Source of the DNA: DASTOB01 sp035720425
Lineage (GTDB): Bacteria > Chloroflexota > Limnocylindria > Limnocylindrales > CSP1-4
Assembly (NCBI GenBank): GCA_035720425.1
Contig: DASTOB010000048.1
Span: 1 to 16,534 of the forward strand
Reading direction: 5' to 3'
Length of the DNA: 16,534 nucleotides
Shown: in pieces, positions 7,165 through 13,387 of the stretch
Numbering within the stretch: the first letter of the stretch is position 1
How the letters are laid out: each line of letters starts with the position of its first letter
Translations under genes and position numbers: made by a program
The notes under the pieces: generated by a model
The model's database searches: none
What the model was told of the DNA's origin: nothing
Seen by the model: only the letters and a program-made list of their open reading frames with translations

Positions 7165-8088
7165 TCAGGCGTGCGCGGCCTCGAGCAGCCCGACCTCGAC
7201 GAGGACCTGCTCGAGGTGGGCACGTTCGGCGTCGCCGAGCGGCATGAGCGGGCGGCGGACGTGGGCCTCCTCGAGCACGCCGAGGATGCGCAGGCACTCC
7301 TTGAGCCGGACCCGGTAATCGCCGACGGGACGGGCGAACACGACGTCGGCCAGCCGCTGGACGCGGCGCCCAAGCGCGCGCGCCTCGTCGATCCGGCCGG
7401 CATTCCAGGCATCGATCATGTCGACCTGCTCGCGGGTCATGACCGCGCCGAAGCCGATCAGCGCACCGGTCGCACCGAGCATGAACGACTCGAGGATGAA
7501 GTTGTCGTTGCCGGTCAGGAGCGTGATCGGCCGCGGCAGGTCGGCGATGAGCCGCGCCGTGTCGACGAACCGGCGCGCGTCGAACGATGCCTCCTTGATC
7601 GCCACGACCCCCTCGACCGAGGCCATCGCGCGGAGCGTGTCCGGCTCGAAGTTGAGCCCGGCGAGGGCGGGTTGGAGCTGGAACAGGATGAGCGGCAGGC
7701 CCACCTCCGCGATCGCCTCGTGGTAGGCCACCGGCACCCGCACGTCGAGCGGCTCGCTCAGGTAGGCCGGGATCGGGAAGACGAGCAGCGCGTCCGCGCC
7801 GGCGGCCTTGAAATCGCGCGCCTGGCGGACGGCGGCCTCGGTCGACGGGCCGGCCAGCCCGGCCACGATCGGCAGGTCCGTCACGTCGCGGACGACCTGG
7901 AGGACGCGGATCTTCTCGTCGAGGGTGAGGTGCGGGCCCTCGCCGGTGTCGACGTTGATCGCGAGCGCGACCGGTCCCTGGGCCGCGACCCAGGCGATGT
8001 ACGAGCGGAGCGCCGGCTCGTCGATGCGGCCGTCCGCGTGCATCGGCAGGACGGTCGCCGGGATGAGGCCGTTGAGGTCGAGGGTCAT
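7165..8088 (-). CDS. DapA-superfamily (DHDPS/NAL) class I lyase, specificity unknown
   Basis: 307 residues, typical of the DHDPS/N-acetylneuraminate lyase superfamily. The start is ATG 8088 in an ATGA overlap with the racemase stop, with GGAG at 8096-8099. The TIM barrel shows the substrate-carboxylate motif region as NVDTGEGPHLT (45-55, family GxTGE) and the Schiff-base lysine Lys165 in VVAIKEAS. The catalytic tyrosine expected in the LYN-x-P segment is replaced: LPLILFQLQPALAG (131-144) has Phe136-Gln137. Tyrosine is needed by both dihydrodipicolinate synthase and sialic acid lyase, so neither activity should be assumed. A carbonyl-forming lyase, dehydratase or decarboxylase through an iminium intermediate is still possible because the lysine is kept. 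Coupling to an alanine racemase suggests a substrate linked to an amino acid or its keto acid; this is inference. Confidence 0.88.
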   Translation of the reverse strand: MTLDLNGLIPATVLPMHADGRIDEPALRSYIAWVAAQGPVALAINVDTGEGPHLTLDEKIRVLQVVRDVTDLPIVAGLAGPSTEAAVRQARDFKAAGADALLVFPIPAYLSEPLDVRVPVAYHEAIAEVGLPLILFQLQPALAGLNFEPDTLRAMASVEGVVAIKEASFDARRFVDTARLIADLPRPITLLTGNDNFILESFMLGATGALIGFGAVMTREQVDMIDAWNAGRIDEARALGRRVQRLADVVFARPVGDYRVRLKECLRILGVLEEAHVRRPLMPLGDAERAHLEQVLVEVGLLEAAHA

Positions 8089-9323
8089 CGGTTCTCCACG
8101 CTGCTGTCGGTCGCGGGTGTCCAGTCCACGATACGGTCGACACGGTCCGCCCCGCTCGCGACCGCGACGACGCGGTCGCCGTCGCGGTAGACGCGCGGCA
8201 GGCGCGGTCCGAACGCGCAGAACACCTCGTTCGGGATCGAGCGGCGCAGCCGGGCGAGATCGTTCGGGGCGATCCGCTCCGCGCCCTGCGTGCCGAGCAG
8301 GACGAATGCGTCATCCGACGTGACCCCGTCGACGTCGGTCACGTCGGCGCAGACCGAGTCCATCGACACGCGCCCGACGAGCGGGATCCGGCGCCCGTGC
8401 ACGAGCGCCTCGGCGCCGGGCCAGTACGCGCGGGTCCAGCCGTCCGCGTAACCGATCGGTAGCGTTGCAATGTGCGAGGTGCGAGCGGCTGTCCACTCGC
8501 CGCCGTAGCCGACGGAGGCGCCCGCCGGGATCGTGTCGAGGCGCACCGGCCGGGCCCTGACCGTCATCGCCGGTCGCAGCTCCGCGGCGAGCGCGGCCAT
8601 TGCCGGCGCCGGCTCTACCCCGAGCCCGAGCTCCCCGTAGAAGCCGAGGCCGACGCGGACCATGTCGTAGCCCGGGGCGGTCGCGGCAAAGATCCCCTCC
8701 GTCGCGGCGAGGTGCCGGACCGGCATCGGGCGGCCGGTCGCGGCGACGGACGCGAGGGCGACCTCGAACCGGTGGGTCTGCTCGGCGGAGACCGCCGGGT
8801 CGCTCCCGTCGGCGAGGTGCGACCAGATACCGGCGAGCGTCGTCGCCGGGGTCGTATCGACGAGCCCGATGAGCTCCGCGAGCGCGTCCGGGGGGATCCC
8901 GCCGCGGGCCATCCCGGTGTCGACCTCGACGTGGAGGCGGAGCGTCGCGCCGTCACTCGCGGACGACCGCGCGGTCCACGCCTCGAGCGTCCGGCGGGTC
9001 CAGTCGAGGCCGCCGACGCTCAGCTCGAGCCCGGCCTCGACGGCGTCCACCACCGCGGAGGGGGCGACCGGGTAGACGACGAGGATCGGTGCGTCGATCC
9101 CCGCCCGGCGCAGCGCGAGGCCCTCGTCGAACGCCGCCACGATGAGCTGATCCGCGCCGCCGGCGAGCGCCGCCCGCGCCCCCATCTCGAGCCCGTGGCC
9201 GTACGCGTTCGCCTTGACGAGCAGGCCCAGGCGGGTGCCCGCGGGGATGGCTCGCCGGATCACGCCGGCGTTGTGGACGAGGGCCGCCAGGTCCACGTCG
9301 ATCCAGGCGGGATGAGTGATCAC
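8085..9323 (-). CDS. alr: Alanine racemase (PLP-dependent amino acid racemase)
   Basis: 412 residues, slightly longer than the usual 360-390. It interconverts L- and D-alanine with PLP. The N-terminal TIM barrel has the PLP lysine Lys37 in LLVKANAYGHG, and HVEVDTGMARGG (131-142) is the conserved barrel segment. The C-terminal beta domain has the second base Tyr273 in SVGYGGEW and MDSVCADVT (321-329), which shapes the active site from the other subunit. The start is GTG 9323; no Shine-Dalgarno site precedes it, and the predicted promoter places the transcript start at or beside this codon, so a leaderless mRNA is likely. The last 45 or so residues after GDRVVAV are poorly conserved. It overlaps the DapA-like gene, so it may serve a catabolic pathway instead of, or as well as, cell-wall D-alanine supply. 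Confidence 0.93.
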   Translation of the reverse strand: MITHPAWIDVDLAALVHNAGVIRRAIPAGTRLGLLVKANAYGHGLEMGARAALAGGADQLIVAAFDEGLALRRAGIDAPILVVYPVAPSAVVDAVEAGLELSVGGLDWTRRTLEAWTARSSASDGATLRLHVEVDTGMARGGIPPDALAELIGLVDTTPATTLAGIWSHLADGSDPAVSAEQTHRFEVALASVAATGRPMPVRHLAATEGIFAATAPGYDMVRVGLGFYGELGLGVEPAPAMAALAAELRPAMTVRARPVRLDTIPAGASVGYGGEWTAARTSHIATLPIGYADGWTRAYWPGAEALVHGRRIPLVGRVSMDSVCADVTDVDGVTSDDAFVLLGTQGAERIAPNDLARLRRSIPNEVFCAFGPRLPRVYRDGDRVVAVASGADRVDRIVDWTPATDSSVENR

Positions 9324-9328
9324 GATCG

Positions 9329-9358
9329 AGCATAGGCAGCGCGGAGAACGGGCGTCAA
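9329..9358 (-). promoter_or_regulatory. Promoter of the racemase-lyase operon (leaderless)
   Basis: On the minus strand the -35 box is TTGACG (9358-9353, five of six consensus bases), followed by an 18-base spacer and the -10 box TATGCT (9334-9329, four of six). Only five bases separate the -10 box from the GTG at 9323, so transcription should begin at about the first base of the start codon. Confidence 0.6.
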
Positions 9359-9373
9359 CGCGGCGTCGCGCGT

Positions 9374-9402
9374 TTGCGCGGTCGACGACCTCCGGCTATT
9401 CT
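9374..9402 (+). promoter_or_regulatory. Promoter of the SDR-metallohydrolase operon
   Basis: A -35 box TTGCGC (9374-9379) and a -10 box TATTCT (9397-9402), each four of six consensus bases, are separated by the ideal 17 bases. The start would fall near 9409, leaving a leader of about 53 bases with a GGGAG ribosome binding site at 9453-9457, four bases before the ATG. The -35 box lies only 15 bases from the -35 box of the divergent racemase promoter. Confidence 0.5.
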
Positions 9403-9412
9403 CGATAATCGA
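9402..9412. promoter_or_regulatory. Perfect 11-bp palindrome at the predicted transcription start, operator candidate
   Basis: TCGAT-A-ATCGA is a perfect inverted repeat around A9407. It begins on the last base of the predicted -10 box and covers the expected start site, a classic place for a repressor. The protein that might bind is not encoded nearby unless the LacI protein does so, and this site lacks the central AACGTT of the other operator. Confidence 0.35.
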
Positions 9413-9461
9413 TCAACCGATCCGCGAGCCCGGTCGAACCCGACCGACCGAAGGGAGCCCG

Positions 9462-10244
9462 ATGAGCCAGCTCGACGTCTTCAGCCTCGCCGGCCGCGTC
9501 GTCGTCGTGACCGGTGGCGGTGGCGGCATCGGCTCCGCCCTCGCGGAGGGGCTGGCCGGCGCCGGGGCCCGCGTCGCCGCCGTCGGGCGAACCCGCGAGA
9601 CGTGCGAGGCGACCGTCGCCCGTGTCCGCGCCGCCGGCTCTGAAGGCGTCGCGGTCACCGCCGACGTGACGGTCGAGGCCGACTGCGACCGGATGGTCGA
9701 GGAGACGGTCGGTGCGTTCGGTCGGGTCGACGCGATCGTCAACGCGGTCGGAGGGGGCGCCGGCAAGGTCCTCCACCCCGCCGAGCGCTACCCGCGCTCG
9801 GACTGGGACTGGATCATGGAGCTCAACGTGCGGAGCACCGTGCTGCCGACCCAGGCCGCCGTCCGGACGATGATCGAGCAGGGCGGTGGGGCCGTGCTCA
9901 CCATCTCGTCCGTGCGCGCCAACCTCGGGATCAACGCCGGCTACTCGGCGTACGTCGCGGCCAAGGGCGCGATCAGCTCACTGACCCGCCAGTGGGCTAC
10001 CGAATGGGCGAAGCACGGCATCCGGGTCAACGCGATCATGCCCACCTTCGTCGACACCCCGCAGGTCGCGATGCTCCTCGACGATCCGGCGTTCAAGGCC
10101 GGGATCGTCAGCCGGATCCCCCTCGGCCGGGTCGGCGAGACGCGCGACCTCGTCGGGCCGGCGATCTTCCTGTGCTCCGATGCGGCGTCGTTCGTGACCG
10201 GCCAGATCCTCGGCATCGACGGCGGCCTGACGGCCACCCAGTAG
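9462..10244 (+). CDS. SDR-family oxidoreductase (gluconate 5-dehydrogenase/FabG-like)
   Basis: 260 residues, starting at ATG 9462 behind GGGAG. It is a classical NAD(P)-dependent SDR: TGGGGGIG (17-24), NAVGG (94-98, the NNAG position), Asn122 in MELNV, Ser149/Ser150 in TISS, and Tyr164-x3-Lys168 in SAYVAAK, so the full catalytic tetrad is present. The C-terminus ends with VTGQILGIDGGLTATQ (245-260), the common SDR ending. Arg43 in VGRTRET after strand 2 is compatible with NADP(H). Substrate is unknown; the gluconate 5-dehydrogenase-like label reflects general resemblance only. It is followed after 23 bases by a metallo-hydrolase on the same strand and is divergent from the racemase. Confidence 0.93.
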   Translation: MSQLDVFSLAGRVVVVTGGGGGIGSALAEGLAGAGARVAAVGRTRETCEATVARVRAAGSEGVAVTADVTVEADCDRMVEETVGAFGRVDAIVNAVGGGAGKVLHPAERYPRSDWDWIMELNVRSTVLPTQAAVRTMIEQGGGAVLTISSVRANLGINAGYSAYVAAKGAISSLTRQWATEWAKHGIRVNAIMPTFVDTPQVAMLLDDPAFKAGIVSRIPLGRVGETRDLVGPAIFLCSDAASFVTGQILGIDGGLTATQ

Positions 10245-10267
10245 CGCAGCGCGAGGGCTCCGGACGC

Positions 10268-11164
10268 ATGGCACAGGCGACCTCGATGATGGAGCGGGTC
10301 ACCCCGAACGTCTTCACGACGACGAAGCTGCGCGGCTGCAACCCGAGCTTCGTGGTCACGGCGGGCGGCGTCGTCGTCATCGACACGCCGCAGCTGCCGA
10401 CCCGGGCCGTCGCGATGCGCCGGGAGGCGGAGTCGCACGGCCCGATCCGCTACCTCATCAACACCGAGCATCACGTCGACCACATCTTCGGCAACCACTG
10501 GTTCCGCGGCGCCGGCGAGATCGTCAACCACCGCGCCCTGTGGGAGATCTTCATGGACCCGGGGGCCGCGCTCGACCCGTTCGCCTACGCCCTCGAGGCC
10601 ATCCCGACCGACGATCCCGATGGGGCGGCGCTCCTCCCGGACCGCGACGCCTACTACGCGGACCTGCCGCGCGGGACGGTCGTCTTCACCGGCGACCTGA
10701 TCCTGCGTGTCGGTGACCACACGTTCCACTGCCTGCACACTCCCGGCCACACGCCCGGCCAGCTCGCCGTCCACGTCCCGGAGGAACGCGTCGTGTTCAC
10801 CGGCGACACGATCTTCTCCGGCTGCCAGACCTGGCTCATGACCTCGAACGTCGACCAGTGGCTCGAGGCGCTCGAGCGGATCCGCGGGCTCGACGTCGAC
10901 CACGTCGTGCCCGGACACGGCCCGGTCGTGACGCTCGACTACGTCCGGACCCAGCGGGCCGTGCTGCTCGCCTGGAAGGCCGCCGTCGCGGACGCCGTCG
11001 CGAAGGGCTGGTCGCGCGAGGAGACGATCGCCCGGGTCCGCTTCGACGACGCATTCGGCCCCGTCGACGTGGGACAGGGCTACATGATGGATCACATCCA
11101 GAACGAGAACGCCGGATCGCTCTGGGACAAACTCACCGCCGTCGGGTACGAGAAGGGGCGCTGA
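10268..11164 (+). CDS. Metallo-beta-lactamase-fold hydrolase
   Basis: 298 residues, starting at ATG 10268 with a GAGGG about a dozen bases upstream; a longer open frame upstream lies inside the SDR gene. Metal ligands of the MBL fold are visible: the first motif reads TEHHVDH (66-72) with His69, Asp71 and His72, then His161 in TPGHTPGQ, Asp180 in FTGDTIFSG and His217 in PGHGP. The first histidine of the standard HxHxDH is Glu67. The C-terminal part after about 225 is helical and may form a cap. Such proteins hydrolyse esters, thioesters, lactones or amides. The neighbouring dehydrogenase would suit lactone or thioester hydrolysis after oxidation, but this is inference. No signal peptide is present. 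Confidence 0.92.
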   Translation: MAQATSMMERVTPNVFTTTKLRGCNPSFVVTAGGVVVIDTPQLPTRAVAMRREAESHGPIRYLINTEHHVDHIFGNHWFRGAGEIVNHRALWEIFMDPGAALDPFAYALEAIPTDDPDGAALLPDRDAYYADLPRGTVVFTGDLILRVGDHTFHCLHTPGHTPGQLAVHVPEERVVFTGDTIFSGCQTWLMTSNVDQWLEALERIRGLDVDHVVPGHGPVVTLDYVRTQRAVLLAWKAAVADAVAKGWSREETIARVRFDDAFGPVDVGQGYMMDHIQNENAGSLWDKLTAVGYEKGR

Positions 11165-11178
11165 GGCGACGCTCCCCG

Positions 11179-11194
11179 CGGGCGTGACCGCCCG
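11179..11194. terminator. GC hairpin between convergent genes, possible weak bidirectional terminator
   Basis: CGGGCG, the loop TGAC and CGCCCG form a perfect 6-bp stem in the 39-base gap between the metallohydrolase stop (11164) and the PPDK-like stop (11204). Its place between convergent genes suits a shared terminator, but no T-run follows on either strand. Confidence 0.4.
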
Positions 11195-11203
11195 GCCGAA
11201 TGC

Positions 11204-13387
11204 CTACGCGCGCCCCGCCGCGGCCTCCTCCTCGCGGCTCCTGCCGGCGAGACGGATGAGCTCCTCGTGAAGCTCGAACCAGGCGCCGTGGTAGCTGTCG
11301 ACGCGTGGCGAGGCGACGTAGCGCCCGTCGCCGGCGACCGCGTTCTCGAGCGCCCGGCCCAGGCGAACCCCGTAGGCACCGAGCGCCCGACAGGCGGGCT
11401 CGAGCGGTTCGAGCCATGCGAGTGCGTCGGCGTGGACGGCGGCGAGGCGATCGAGGACGGACCGATCGTAGGCGGGGTCGGTGTGGTCGTTGACGACCTG
11501 GCCGGCCGCGTCGCGCAGCTGCCAGGCGGTGACCGTCGCCTTGACCCGCCCGTCGAGCTCGACGAACGCGTCGAGCGCGGCACCGGCCGCCGCCTCGCCC
11601 CACGCGTCCCGGTCGGCGGCGAGGAGGGCATCCGCCCGTGCCGCGCCCACCTCGGACAGGCGATACGCGCCGGCGACGGAAGCCAAGAGCCCGTCGATCG
11701 TGAGCTGGTCAAGGACCGGCTCGACGGTCGCCGCGTCCGCGAGCACCGCGTCCGCCACGCCCTGGACCGGCGCGAAGCCCTTGATCGCGACTGCCCGGAG
11801 GCAGTCGTCCGGGGTCACCCGGCGGGCCACCGCGGGTGGGCCGACCGGGGCGACCGATTGGGCCGGCTCGGCCGGGGCGACCGATTCGACCGTGGCGACC
11901 GATTCGGCCGACTCCGCCGCCTCGTCCCCGATCGGGATGCCGAGTTCCCGAGCCCAGCCGAGCAGGATCCTGGCCTCCGGCACGACCTCGGTCGCCGCCT
12001 CGACTGCGCCCGCGAACACCTCGCCGGTGGCGCCGTCGATCGTGATCACGTCGCCAGCGGTCAGGACGCGATCGCCAACGACGAGCCGACCGTCGCCGAC
12101 CTCGAGCCCGGCCGTCCCGACGACCGCTGGGATCCCCCAGCCGCGGGCGACCACCGCGGCGTGGCTGGCGAGGCCGCCGCGCGCCGTGAGGATCCCCGCC
12201 GCCCGGGCCATCCCGTGGACGTCGTCCGGCGACGTCTCCGTCCGGACGAGGATCGCCGGTCTCCCGGCGTCGGCCGCGTCGAGCGCCGCCTCCGGGTCCG
12301 TGACGAGCGGACCGCTCGCGACGCCCGGCGACGCGGGCAGGCCGGTCGCGATCGGCACGACGATGCTGCTCCGCGCGTTCGCGATCATTGGCGGATCAGC
12401 GAGCAGCGGCGCCACCCGCCGCACCGCCTCCGCCCGGGAAAGCGGGAAGGCCTCGTCGGCCGCCATCTCGGCCGCGATCCGCAGCGCCGCCTGCTGGCTC
12501 CGCTTGCCGACCCGGACCTGGAGCATCCACAGGCGACCCTCCTCGATCGTGAACTCGATGTCGCACAGGTCGGCGAGGTGCCGCTCGAGCCGCCCGGCGT
12601 AGTCGCGCAGCTCCGCGGCGACAGACGGCAGTCGTTCGTCGAGGGCGCCGATCGGCTCGGTCCGGTGGGTGCCGGCGACGACGTCGTCGCCCTGCGCGTC
12701 GAACAGGATGTCGCCGTACGGCGCGGGCTCGCCCGTCGCCGGGTTGCGCGTGAACAGCACGCCGGTCGCGGACGTGGGCCCGCGGTTGCCGAAGACCATC
12801 GCCTGCACGGTGACGGCCGTGCCGAGGTCGTCCGCGATGCCCTCCGTGCGGCGGTAGGCCCGGGCGCGCTCCCCGTTCCACGACCGGAAGACCGCCTCGA
12901 TCGCGAGGCGGAACTGCCGCCACGGGTCATCCGGGACGGTCGCGACCCCGACCACGTCGCGGAAGCTCGCCGCCAGCCGGTCGCGACAGCTCCGGGCGAA
13001 CGTCTCGCCGCCGGCGACCCGCGCGAGCCCCGCCGCCGTCGCGTCGGTGAGGCCCAGGTTGAGGATCGTGTCGAGCATGCCCGGCATCGACACCGGCGCG
13101 CCGGACCGAACGCTCACGAGGAGCGGATCTGCCGGGTCGCCGAAGCGGCGGCCGACGACCGCCTCCAGCGTCGCGATCCGCGCCCGCAGCTCCTCCTCGA
13201 GGCCCGCCGGCCAGCCTCCGGCGAGGAACGCCCGGCAGGCATCGGTGGTGATGACGAACCCGGGCGGCACCGGCAGGCCCAGGTCGCGGGCCATGACGCC
13301 GAGGTTGGCGGCCTTGCCGCCGAGCAGGGCGCGCGCCGCCGCCGGGTCGAGGCCGTGCGGCGCGTCGAGCGCGTACGTGAGGGTCAT
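11204..13387 (-). CDS. PPDK-like phosphotransferase: ATP-grasp and phosphohistidine domains, PEP barrel replaced by a different C-terminal region
   Basis: 727 residues, starting at ATG 13387 in an ATGA overlap with the Mo subunit stop. The N-terminal ATP-grasp domain is clearly of pyruvate phosphate dikinase type: GGKAANLGVM (23-32), VSVRSGAPVSMPGMLDT (91-107), TRNPATGE (213-220), DAQGDDVVAGT (230-240), and DIEFT...MLQVR with Glu278, Gln290 and Arg292. The swivelling domain has the phosphorylated His409 in GGLASHAAVVARG; the threonine usually two residues before this histidine, target of the PPDK regulatory protein, is Ala407. From about 485 a linker rich in Ser, Ala, Glu and Val leads to a region unlike the PEP/pyruvate TIM barrel: about 521-600 resembles a winged helix (GLLASVAGAYRLSEVGAARA), and 601-727 looks helical, ending in YHGAWFELHEELIRLAG. 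The normal barrel is absent, so PPDK activity is unlikely. Autophosphorylation with ATP looks intact; the acceptor is unknown. Confidence 0.85.
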   Translation of the reverse strand: MTLTYALDAPHGLDPAAARALLGGKAANLGVMARDLGLPVPPGFVITTDACRAFLAGGWPAGLEEELRARIATLEAVVGRRFGDPADPLLVSVRSGAPVSMPGMLDTILNLGLTDATAAGLARVAGGETFARSCRDRLAASFRDVVGVATVPDDPWRQFRLAIEAVFRSWNGERARAYRRTEGIADDLGTAVTVQAMVFGNRGPTSATGVLFTRNPATGEPAPYGDILFDAQGDDVVAGTHRTEPIGALDERLPSVAAELRDYAGRLERHLADLCDIEFTIEEGRLWMLQVRVGKRSQQAALRIAAEMAADEAFPLSRAEAVRRVAPLLADPPMIANARSSIVVPIATGLPASPGVASGPLVTDPEAALDAADAGRPAILVRTETSPDDVHGMARAAGILTARGGLASHAAVVARGWGIPAVVGTAGLEVGDGRLVVGDRVLTAGDVITIDGATGEVFAGAVEAATEVVPEARILLGWARELGIPIGDEAAESAESVATVESVAPAEPAQSVAPVGPPAVARRVTPDDCLRAVAIKGFAPVQGVADAVLADAATVEPVLDQLTIDGLLASVAGAYRLSEVGAARADALLAADRDAWGEAAAGAALDAFVELDGRVKATVTAWQLRDAAGQVVNDHTDPAYDRSVLDRLAAVHADALAWLEPLEPACRALGAYGVRLGRALENAVAGDGRYVASPRVDSYHGAWFELHEELIRLAGRSREEEAAAGRA
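11849..11904. repeat. Three copies of an 11-bp repeat in the linker of the PPDK-like gene
   Basis: GGCGACCGATT occurs at 11849-11859, 11876-11886 and 11894-11904, spaced 27 and 18 bases, so the frame is kept. It encodes the repeated Ser-Val-Ala-rich linker (ESVATVESVAPAEPAQSVAP). This looks like slippage-driven expansion of a flexible interdomain linker. Confidence 0.7.

Noticed and set aside
7165..8088. Dihydrodipicolinate synthase (dapA) of lysine synthesis
   Set aside because: The essential Tyr of the LYN-x-P segment is Phe-Gln, and the neighbour is a racemase, not lysine-pathway genes.
9992..10267. N-terminal extension of the metallohydrolase upstream of 10268
   Set aside because: It overlaps the end of the SDR gene in another frame and carries no MBL-fold sequence; the ATG at 10268 begins the normal N-terminus.
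11204..13387. The PPDK-like gene as a frameshifted or truncated pseudogene
   Set aside because: The frame stays open for 727 codons, the C-terminal region is ordered and ends at a clean stop, and the ATP and His motifs are intact; replacement of a domain fits better than decay.
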